Below, piece after piece: positions 57,628-64,000 of a DNA stretch of 64,000 nucleotides (position 1 is the first letter of the stretch; each line of letters starts with the position of its first letter). This DNA is from an uncultured Alphaproteobacteria bacterium (GTDB taxonomy: Bacteria; Pseudomonadota; Alphaproteobacteria; HIMB59; GCA-002718135), in the NCBI GenBank assembly GCA_902577905.1, contig CACHAQ010000003.1:44511-108510 (forward strand), in the 5' to 3' direction. The notes beneath the pieces are model-generated. The model was not told the origin of the DNA. It did no database searches and was given only the letters and a program-made list of their open reading frames with translations. The translations under genes were made by a program, and so were the position numbers.

Positions 57628-58833
57628 GTGCTGAACAATAAAGAATATCTAAATAGACTATATCAATCAGATAAACCTCTTATAATTTATAAAACTGATA
57701 AGGGTTATGATATCTATACTGACTTTTCTAGAAGAATTATTATTAATAAAAAAAATCTAAAATATTTTCTTAATATCCAATCAAAATCAAAAAAATCTAA
57801 GATTGAAGAATTGAATTGTTATGTTGGTTTCTTTGGTTATAAACTTCTTTGTGAAAATATAGGAATAAAGTTTCCAAAACAGCAATCTAAAAATTTTCAT
57901 AGCGGTGTATTTTACAAGCCACAAACTAAAATTAGTATTGGTAAAAAAATAATAATCAAAAGCATTAAAGCCAATTTTAGAAATATAAGTATAAATACAA
58001 AAAAATATTTACAGTTAAATAAAAAGTTTAATCTTAATTTATCTTTAAAGCAGTACTCTAAGATATTTAATGATTTCTCTAAAAATATTAAACATGGAAA
58101 AACTTATCAAATTAAAATAGCTCAAACATATTCGAAAAAAGGTAATATCAATTCTATTGATCTTTTTTGGAAGCTAATGAAAATGAATGAATCGCCTGAA
58201 AGTTTTCTTATCAAGGAAAAAGACTATAATATCGTAAGTTGTTCACCAGAGACACTCATATTGAAAAAAAATAACACAATTAGAACTAAACCTATTGCTG
58301 GAACATTAAGAAAAACAAAGCAGTTAAATAAAAATAAAGCTCTCACATTCTTTAGAAGAAATGAAAAAGAAACCAAAGAACACAATATGATTGTTGATAT
58401 GGAAAGAAATGATCTGTCTAAAATTTGTAAAACAGGATCTGTAAAAATAGATAAACTAAAAAAGGTTGAGGAATATCGTGATCTTTTTCATTACGTTACG
58501 ACAATCAAGGGAGTTATAAAAAATAAAATGAGTAACCATGATATAATTTCTTCCTTAATGCCAGGCGGTTCAGTCATTGGTTGTCCAAAAATTAGTACTA
58601 TTCAACTTCTAAATAGAAAAGAAAAATTTGACAGAAATATTTATACAGGCAGTTTTGGAATTATACATTCAAATGGTGATATGCGATTTAACATAATGAT
58701 TAGAACACTACTTAATTTTAAAAATGATATTGAATTATCAGTTGCTAGTGGTGTGATCTTAGGTAGTACTGCAAAAAAAGAATATAATGAAAATTATATT
58801 AAAGCTAAATCACTTTTAGATCTATTTAACTAA
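57628..58833 (+). CDS. pabB: Aminodeoxychorismate synthase component I
   Basis: Forms 4-amino-4-deoxychorismate from chorismate with PabA-derived ammonia, the first step towards p-aminobenzoate. It is 401 aa, a little short at the N-terminus. Motifs of the chorismate-utilising fold are intact: IRTKPIAGTLRK, EHNMIVDMERNDLSKI and PGGSVIGCPKISTI. The PGGS form points to PabB rather than TrpE. The GTG start and very short spacer suggest a near-leaderless mRNA. It shares one base with pabA and is followed by four more folate genes. Confidence 0.92.
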   Translation: MLNNKEYLNRLYQSDKPLIIYKTDKGYDIYTDFSRRIIINKKNLKYFLNIQSKSKKSKIEELNCYVGFFGYKLLCENIGIKFPKQQSKNFHSGVFYKPQTKISIGKKIIIKSIKANFRNISINTKKYLQLNKKFNLNLSLKQYSKIFNDFSKNIKHGKTYQIKIAQTYSKKGNINSIDLFWKLMKMNESPESFLIKEKDYNIVSCSPETLILKKNNTIRTKPIAGTLRKTKQLNKNKALTFFRRNEKETKEHNMIVDMERNDLSKICKTGSVKIDKLKKVEEYRDLFHYVTTIKGVIKNKMSNHDIISSLMPGGSVIGCPKISTIQLLNRKEKFDRNIYTGSFGIIHSNGDMRFNIMIRTLLNFKNDIELSVASGVILGSTAKKEYNENYIKAKSLLDLFN

Positions 58834-59390
58834 TGATTTATCTCATTGATCACGAAGACTCATTCACATACAATTTAGCTCATCTACTAGATAGTATTGA
58901 GCCAACATTTGTTTCAAATTATTATGAAATAAACCAAACAAAACTAGAAAAATCTTCGACCATCGTTCTTTCACCAGGCCCTGGTGAACCAAAAGATTAT
59001 CCATTAACAACTAAGATTTACAATAAATATAAAGGAAAGAAAAAAATATTAGGAATATGTTTAGGTTTCCAACAAATAGTTTTTTGTGAAGGGGCTAAAA
59101 TAGTTCAACAAAAAAATATTCTTCATGGTTATCAGAGTCATATTAAAGTTACTAACGATAAATCAATTTTTAAAAAAAATTTAAATTTCTTAGGTGGTCG
59201 ATATCATTCCTTAAAAATGTCCGAACCATTTGTTTCTCAATCAATGATAATTACAATGCGTTGTGTAAAAACAAATGTAGCAATGGCGGTTGAAGATGAT
59301 ATTAATAAAGTCTATGGATTACAGTTTCACCCAGATTCATTTTTAACTCCACATGGAAAATATCTTATTAAAAAAATCCTTTCACGCTAA
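58833..59390 (+). CDS. pabA: Aminodeoxychorismate synthase component II (glutamine amidotransferase)
   Basis: A class I glutamine amidotransferase supplying ammonia to PabB. It is 185 aa with LIDHEDSFTYNL, LSPGPGEPKDYP, nucleophile Cys76 in ILGICLGFQQ and His in YGLQFHPDSF. The Asp after HP replaces the usual Glu (HPES), a mild change. It may also serve TrpE if no separate TrpG exists. Overlaps pabB by 1 nt and pabC by up to 38 nt. Confidence 0.93.
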   Translation: MIYLIDHEDSFTYNLAHLLDSIEPTFVSNYYEINQTKLEKSSTIVLSPGPGEPKDYPLTTKIYNKYKGKKKILGICLGFQQIVFCEGAKIVQQKNILHGYQSHIKVTNDKSIFKKNLNFLGGRYHSLKMSEPFVSQSMIITMRCVKTNVAMAVEDDINKVYGLQFHPDSFLTPHGKYLIKKILSR

Positions 59391-60108
59391 GAATTTAAAA
59401 TTACTTAAGTTCAATTCTCTTTGGGGTTACAAGGGTATCTTTACAACCATTAGACTATTTGGCAAAGAGCCAAATTTAATTTTAGTTGATCAGCACTTAA
59501 AAAAACTAAATAAAGATTTGAGATATTTTGGCATTGATGTTAAGATTTCAAAAAATTTTTTAACTAATTTTTTAAATAAATATTCTAAAATTAAAAATTA
59601 CGACCACCTATTAAGAATTGCAGTCACAAAAAAAATAATCTCATTATCTGTACGTAAACGAAACAAAGATTTTAAGTATTTTACTGCAAAATTTTTTAGA
59701 TTCCAGCGTACTTTACCTAACTTTAAAAATTTACAGTACAAAAAAATAATTTCTTTACAAAAAAAAATTAATTTACAAAAAGAAGAAATTCTTTTTTATT
59801 TTAACAATAAAATTTTAGAAGGCTCTACAACCAATTTAATTTTTGTAGATGGTAATAAATTATTTATTCCAAAAAATTTCTATTATTATGGAATTACTCT
59901 AGAATACTTAATTAAAAATATCCCTTATAAAATTTATAGAACAGATATTAATATTTCTAGTTTACATCAATTTAGTGAAATACTTTTAGTTGGTTCTGGC
60001 AAAGGTGTGGTTAGTATTTCTTTTATTAAACAATTTAATTGGTATAGGTCTTCAATGAAAATATATAATTTTTTATCAAAAAAATATTCAAAAATATTAT
60101 TGAAATGA
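59353..60108 (+). CDS. pabC: Aminodeoxychorismate lyase (class IV PLP)
   Basis: Releases p-aminobenzoate and pyruvate from aminodeoxychorismate. It is 251 aa with the class IV aminotransferase fold: a Gly-rich start (SLWGYKGIFTTIRLF), a PLP lysine candidate in LQYKKIISLQK, ILEGSTTNLIFVDGNKLF and the C-terminal EILLVGSGKGVVSI. The sequence is divergent, so D-amino acid or branched-chain transaminase activity cannot be excluded, but the position between pabA and folP supports PabC. The ATG at 59353 lies inside pabA; a later non-ATG start would shorten the overlap. Confidence 0.82.
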   Translation: MENILLKKSFHAKNLKLLKFNSLWGYKGIFTTIRLFGKEPNLILVDQHLKKLNKDLRYFGIDVKISKNFLTNFLNKYSKIKNYDHLLRIAVTKKIISLSVRKRNKDFKYFTAKFFRFQRTLPNFKNLQYKKIISLQKKINLQKEEILFYFNNKILEGSTTNLIFVDGNKLFIPKNFYYYGITLEYLIKNIPYKIYRTDINISSLHQFSEILLVGSGKGVVSISFIKQFNWYRSSMKIYNFLSKKYSKILLK

Positions 60109-60923
60109 AATTAGGGAAATATAATTTTAAACTAACTAGTCCAACGGTAATGGGAATATGCAATGTTACCCCTGACTCTTTTAGTGATGGTGGAAAGAGT
60201 TTTAAAAGTTCAGATGCACTAAAAAATATTAAAGAAATGGTTAAAAATGGAGCAAGTATTATTGATATTGGAGCAGAAAGCACAAGACCTGGTTCAGATC
60301 CATTAACACATAAAGAAGAAGTTAAAAGATTAGACCCGATATTAAAAAAATTGCCAAAAAATAAATTTATCATATCGGTTGATACTAATAAAATTGAAAC
60401 TCAAGAATATGCATTAAATATGGGAGCACATATTATAAATGATGTCTTTGGGGGTTCAGAAGATTTATTCTTTTTAACTAAAAAATTTAAAACTGGTTTA
60501 ATTCTAATGCACACACCTGCACCACCCAAAACTATGCAAAAAAAAATACACTCATATAATAATGTTGTGCAAGATATAAAAAAAATATTTCTCCACAAAA
60601 TTAAACAATTAGAAAATATAAAAATTCCTTCGTCTAAAGTATGGTTTGACCCAGGTATTGGTTTTGGTAAAAATTTTGAACAAAATATAGAAATCATGCA
60701 AAAAATTAATCAGTTTAAATTTAAGGGATATGGATTATTATTAGGATCATCCAGAAAAAGCTGGATCAACTTCATAGATAAGAGTGAAACAAATCAAAGA
60801 TTGGGAGGGTCAATCGCTTCTGCATTATATTGTTATCAAAAGGGAGTTGATATATTTAGAGTTCACGACATAAAAGAAACGTCTCAATCATTAAAAATTT
60901 TTGAAAAACTATGTTCAAAGTAG
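60105..60923 (+). CDS. folP: Dihydropteroate synthase
   Basis: Joins p-aminobenzoate to 6-hydroxymethyl-dihydropterin diphosphate; the sulfonamide target. It is 272 aa with the diagnostic GICNVTPDSFSDGG near residue 20 and IDIGAESTRPGSDP. ISVDTNKIETQEYAL, FDPGIGFGKNFEQN and LLLGSSRKSWI complete the pterin pocket. Overlaps pabC by 4 nt (ATGA) and folB by 13 nt. Directly uses the product of pabABC in the same operon. Confidence 0.97.
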   Translation: MKLGKYNFKLTSPTVMGICNVTPDSFSDGGKSFKSSDALKNIKEMVKNGASIIDIGAESTRPGSDPLTHKEEVKRLDPILKKLPKNKFIISVDTNKIETQEYALNMGAHIINDVFGGSEDLFFLTKKFKTGLILMHTPAPPKTMQKKIHSYNNVVQDIKKIFLHKIKQLENIKIPSSKVWFDPGIGFGKNFEQNIEIMQKINQFKFKGYGLLLGSSRKSWINFIDKSETNQRLGGSIASALYCYQKGVDIFRVHDIKETSQSLKIFEKLCSK

Positions 60924-61255
60924 AAATTAAAAACTTATCCATCAGTGCAAATATAGGTATCACTGCTCAAGAGAGAAAGAAAAAACAGTTGTTAAAGGTA
61001 ACATTAGAATTTAGTTATCCTGTTAAAAACTCACTAGATTTAAACAATTTAAATAATGTTAAGGATTATTCATCTATTACAAAATATTTAAAAACTTACA
61101 TAAAGGAATCTCAATCACATACTCTTGAGCATTTAATAATAAAAACATCCAATGTTCTTGAAAAAAGATTTAAAATAAAAAAAGTTAAACTTACAATTAA
61201 TAAAACAGCTGTAGCAAAAAAATATGGAGCTGACTCACTAAGTGTATCAAACTGA
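60911..61255 (+). CDS. folB: Dihydroneopterin aldolase
   Basis: Converts dihydroneopterin to 6-hydroxymethyl-dihydropterin. It is 114 aa with the family patterns LSISANIGITAQERKKKQ (catalytic region), KDYSSITKYLKTYI and SHTLEHLIIKTSNVL (HTLE). The C-terminal Lys in KKVKLTINKTA fits. It starts inside folP and its last 14 nt overlap folK, showing strong translational coupling. Confidence 0.92.
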   Translation: MFKVEIKNLSISANIGITAQERKKKQLLKVTLEFSYPVKNSLDLNNLNNVKDYSSITKYLKTYIKESQSHTLEHLIIKTSNVLEKRFKIKKVKLTINKTAVAKKYGADSLSVSN

Positions 61256-61742
61256 AACAATAATCGCACTTGGTTCAAATCTAGGTAATGCTATATTTAA
61301 TTTACGGTGTGCCGTTAGAGAGTTAGAAAAAATTGGTAATATAAAAAAATTTGCAAATATTTATATTTCTTCCCCTTATGGATATAAATCACAAGGTAAT
61401 TTTTTTAATACCGCAATAAAGCTATTAACCAATCAGCAGCCATTAGAATTAATAAATAATATATATGAAATTGAAAAAAAATTAAAAAAAAATAAAAAAA
61501 TTATTAATGGTCCAAGAAACATTGATTTGGATATTATCTTTTTTGGCAAACAAAAATTTAATAAAAAAAATTTAATAATTCCTCACCCAAGAGCAGCTGA
61601 AAGAGATTTTGTGTTATATCCAATACTTGATATTGATCCATTTTTCAGACATCCGTTTGAAAAAAAATCAATAAAAGTCTTATCGAAAGAATTAAAAAAT
61701 AAATATATTATTAAACGATTATCCTACCGAAATTTGATTTAA
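61242..61742 (+). CDS. folK: 6-hydroxymethyl-dihydropterin pyrophosphokinase
   Basis: Transfers pyrophosphate from ATP to 6-hydroxymethyl-dihydropterin to make the FolP substrate. It is 166 aa with IIALGSNLGNAIFNL, then FFNTAIKL and NGPRNIDLDIIFFG, the Mg-binding D-x-D region, and PHPRAAERDFVLYPILDI. The start is GTG within folB. It closes the six-gene folate operon. Its 3' end overlaps the convergent TrpF-like gene by 24 nt. Confidence 0.95.
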   Translation: MYQTETIIALGSNLGNAIFNLRCAVRELEKIGNIKKFANIYISSPYGYKSQGNFFNTAIKLLTNQQPLELINNIYEIEKKLKKNKKIINGPRNIDLDIIFFGKQKFNKKNLIIPHPRAAERDFVLYPILDIDPFFRHPFEKKSIKVLSKELKNKYIIKRLSYRNLI

Positions 61743-62369
61743 AAAATCTTTGAGTTTTGATTTAGAAATTAAATTTCTCTGATTTTTCAAGCTTCTAGAA
61801 ATATCTAATCCAAAAGGTGTTATTTGTTTTAGAATGTTGGAAACATTTTTTTTGTCTATACCACCACCAATATAAACTGGAATATTTTTACTTTTTATAA
61901 ACTGTATTTGTTTAATACTTTTTCTCAATGAATATTTTTTAATACTTTTTTTCCTATAAACATTCATATCAAAATAAATAACATCAACAATTTTTCTAAT
62001 TGATTCAATGTATTTTTTATCAAAATTTTCTGGATTAATTGCAATACCAATTTTTAATCTTCTAAATATTTTTTTTATTTTTAATAAATCTTTTTTGGGA
62101 AAATGATATGAACATGAAATTGTCTTTGGTTTTGTAAAATCTATTTGTTCTATTAGCTTGTCTAAAGATACATACCGAGTCAGAAGCACTGATTCAATCT
62201 TATAATTTTTACATTCTTTAATTAATGATTGTATTTTTTTATCACTAACTGTGTTTGGTCCGTTTAAATTTTTACTTGCAAAACCCAATGATTTTATTTT
62301 ATTTTTATGTGCCACTTCAACAGATTTGACATTTGTTATGCCACAAATTTTTAAAGGTATATTTTTCAT
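61719..62369 (-). CDS. Divergent phosphoribosylanthranilate isomerase (TrpF)-like TIM barrel
   Basis: A 216-aa barrel. The N-terminus PLKICGITNVKSVEVAHK is the TrpF start with its catalytic Cys, and the end YIGGGIDKKNVSNIL plus FGLDISRSLKN replaces the usual phosphate-loop and SSGVE. An Asp in VIYFDMNVYRK could be the catalytic acid. Overall it is unusually lysine-rich and less conserved than typical TrpF. No trpB, trpA or trpC is adjacent. It may be the cell's TrpF, or a relative with another ketose isomerisation. Confidence 0.6.
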   Translation of the reverse strand: MKNIPLKICGITNVKSVEVAHKNKIKSLGFASKNLNGPNTVSDKKIQSLIKECKNYKIESVLLTRYVSLDKLIEQIDFTKPKTISCSYHFPKKDLLKIKKIFRRLKIGIAINPENFDKKYIESIRKIVDVIYFDMNVYRKKSIKKYSLRKSIKQIQFIKSKNIPVYIGGGIDKKNVSNILKQITPFGLDISRSLKNQRNLISKSKLKDFLNQISVG

Positions 62370-62421
62370 TAAATTTTATTTTTAAAAATTATAAATATAT
62401 GTAAACTATTTTTTTTTATAT

Positions 62422-63858
62422 ATGTCATTAAATTTTTATAGACGAGTAGCGTTTGGCCTGTCGCCAAATGAAAAACCAGATAAAGATCCTCTTAATTGGG
62501 CAATAAATCAATTAGATAGAATACCTGATCTCTTGTGGCCTGGAACAATCCCAACAGAAAAAGATTTAAGAAAAAAATATGGTGAATGGGTGTACGGAGA
62601 TAGAGAAGTTTTAAGAAAAAAATTTAAAAATGATAAACATGCGTATAGAAAAGCAAAAGATGAATTAAGAATAAAAACTGGTGAAAGATATTATGAATTA
62701 AATGAACATGCTATTCGTCATTTTCAAACAAAGTATTCCAAACAACCGGTTTTCGAGCGTTTCTGGCTTTTTTGGGGAAATCATTTTGCAATAAGTGAAA
62801 AAGATTTTCTAGCAGAGTTTAGTACCGGACCTTATCAACGTGAAATTATTAGACCTAACATGGTTAAAACTTTTGAAGAAATGGTTCAGTCAGTTACGAC
62901 TTCATGGTGTATGATTCACCACCTTGATAATTCAGAATCTTTTGGTCCTAATTCTAAAAAAGGAATGGAGTGGGGAGAAACTATAAATGAAAATCATGCA
63001 AGAGAATTATTAGAGTTACATACAGTATCTCCAAATGCTGGATACACACAGGAAGATGTGATTCAATTAGCCTATATCATGACAGGTTGGGCTCACAAAT
63101 GGGATAGAAAAAATTTAGAAACCGGCGATATATGGTTTGATCAAGAAATGCATCAAAAAGGAGATAAAATTGTTTTAGGAGTTAAATATAAAAATGACGC
63201 AAAAAGAGAACTTGCTAAAGTAATTCATGATTTGGCAACACACCCAATCTGCATAAAATTTGTTTCAACAAAATTGTGTAGGCATTTTATTACAGATGAA
63301 CCAACAGATGAAATGATAAACACAGTAATAGAAGCATGGAACAAATCCAATGGAAACTTAATTGAAATTCACAAAGCAGTTATAACTCAAGCTTATAAGT
63401 ATAATGAGATTACACATAAATTTCATCCACCTGAAATATGGTTAATGCAATTATCTAGAATGTTTGATTTAAATATTCCGCTTTCTTTTGAAAAAATGAA
63501 TTATACTTTTAAATCTAAGCCAAATAACAGACAAAGACAATTATCCTGGATACTTAGAGAAATAGGCCATTCACCTTATCGTGCCAAACAACCTAATGGT
63601 TGGAGTGATTTGGAGGTAGATTGGGTGTCACCAGAATTATTATTACGCCGCTTTTGGTTCGCTTCAGTTGAACTGCCAATGCTTGTTAAATCTGGGAACA
63701 GATCCCATGATTTTATTTTAGCTTGTCTTAAAAATAATTTCGAAGATCATGAAAATATGGCGTCTCTTATTGATAATTTTAGATTTGGCACATCAGATTA
63801 TGATTTAGGACAAAAGTATGGAGTTATTTGTAATTTGCCAGGAGTATTAAAAATATGA
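62422..63858 (+). CDS. DUF1800 family protein
   Basis: A 478-aa protein with the DUF1800 layout: RRVAFGLSPNE at the start, then FWLFWGNHFAIS, ENHARELLELHTVSPNAGYTQEDVIQLAYIMTGW and HPICIKFVSTKLCRHFITDEP, near the family's usual 450-500 aa. The conserved ENHARELLELHT segment carries the acidic and His residues typical of the family. Function is unestablished. It is paired with DUF1501 in many bacteria, as here, with a 4-nt ATGA overlap. No clear signal peptide is visible. Confidence 0.92.
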   Translation: MSLNFYRRVAFGLSPNEKPDKDPLNWAINQLDRIPDLLWPGTIPTEKDLRKKYGEWVYGDREVLRKKFKNDKHAYRKAKDELRIKTGERYYELNEHAIRHFQTKYSKQPVFERFWLFWGNHFAISEKDFLAEFSTGPYQREIIRPNMVKTFEEMVQSVTTSWCMIHHLDNSESFGPNSKKGMEWGETINENHARELLELHTVSPNAGYTQEDVIQLAYIMTGWAHKWDRKNLETGDIWFDQEMHQKGDKIVLGVKYKNDAKRELAKVIHDLATHPICIKFVSTKLCRHFITDEPTDEMINTVIEAWNKSNGNLIEIHKAVITQAYKYNEITHKFHPPEIWLMQLSRMFDLNIPLSFEKMNYTFKSKPNNRQRQLSWILREIGHSPYRAKQPNGWSDLEVDWVSPELLLRRFWFASVELPMLVKSGNRSHDFILACLKNNFEDHENMASLIDNFRFGTSDYDLGQKYGVICNLPGVLKI

Positions 63859-64000
63859 ACTGCACAAGAAGAAATTTTTTAATTGGAGGATCAACAACAT
63901 TATTTCTGTCTGGCTATTTTCCAAAAATAAGTTTTGCTTCAATGCAGAAAAAAAATCTAATTATTATATCACTTCGCGGAGGAATGGATGGTTTAACAGC
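63855..64000 (+). CDS. DUF1501 family Tat-exported protein, 3' partial
   Basis: The first 48 codons before the window ends. The N-terminus CTRRNFLIGG followed by a hydrophobic stretch is a twin-arginine signal peptide, and LIIISLRGGMDGLTA is the diagnostic DUF1501 motif at the start of a phosphatase-like fold. Tat export implies folding, perhaps with metal, before secretion. It starts on the ATGA overlap with DUF1800, so both are made together. The rest lies outside the window. Confidence 0.9.
   Translation, partial: MNCTRRNFLIGGSTTLFLSGYFPKISFASMQKKNLIIISLRGGMDGLT

Overview
This window is one continuous piece of a very AT-rich (roughly 30% GC by eye), tightly packed alphaproteobacterial chromosome. 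The gene order rho-mnmE-mnmG-rsmG-parA-parB-holA-lptE-leuS on one side and maf-aroE-coaE-dnaQ-Tim44-Smr on the other is an alphaproteobacterial near-origin signature. The his, hrcA-grpE and dnaK-dnaJ clusters, the DUF3576, DUF2244 and DUF3108 families and the LpoA/RsmI/DolP-type cluster fit as well. Short gaps, many 1-14 nt gene overlaps and lysine/asparagine/isoleucine-rich proteins suggest a streamlined marine lineage such as SAR11, HIMB59 or relatives. That placement is inference; no rRNA is present to confirm it. No tRNA, rRNA, CRISPR array, insertion sequence or prophage was seen.

Layout. 0-7.6 kb: end of a LolA-like gene, a degenerate winged-helix regulator, yggS, a strongly expressed-looking porin with a structured leader and a clear terminator, then DUF3576-leuS-lptE-holA. 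7.6-14.3 kb: minus-strand block parB, parA, rsmG, mnmG, mnmE, rho, with two parS-like palindromes at the mnmG/mnmE junction. 14.3-14.7 kb: the only gap over 300 bp, extremely AT-rich, with inverted repeats and weak DnaA-box-like words. Genes run away from it on both sides, making it the best candidate for the chromosomal origin. 14.7-19 kb: maf, aroE, coaE, dnaQ, Tim44, a T4-phage-type lysozyme where an MltA gene would be expected, and Smr. 19-22.2 kb: DUF3108, an ArnT-like glycosyltransferase and a tandem double PAP2 phosphatase (envelope lipid or glycan modification). 22.3-28.1 kb: hslVU diverging from hisB-hisH-GNAT-hisA-hisF-hisE-HIT.

28.1-32.1 kb: DolP-like BON lipoprotein, rsmI, LpoA-like lipoprotein, rdgB and rph. 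32.1-37.9 kb: hrcA-grpE, dnaK-dnaJ behind a sigma-32-like promoter, and dapB. 37.9-43.4 kb: a sulfotransferase, DUF2244, a full-length pyruvate carboxylase and a BamE/SmpA-like lipoprotein. 43.4-48.8 kb: upp plus a four-gene BMP-family ABC importer, a plausible nucleoside uptake and salvage unit. 48.8-57.6 kb: an NTF2-like protein converging on a minus-strand run of katG, cupin, ribA, hisI, hemB, thrS, cysS and DUF2141. 57.6-61.7 kb: a compact pabB-pabA-pabC-folP-folB-folK operon for folate synthesis. 61.7-64 kb: a divergent TrpF-like protein, then a DUF1800 gene and the start of a Tat-exported DUF1501 gene cut by the window edge.

Most of the window is core housekeeping. The points most worth following up are the lysozyme-for-MltA replacement, the candidate origin with its two parS-like sites, the fused double PAP2 protein, the receiver-dead regulator, and several intergenic RNA or operator structures (porin leader, BMP-ABC hairpin, pyc leader, shared promoter between DUF2141 and pabB). 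No wholly novel multi-gene system was identified.
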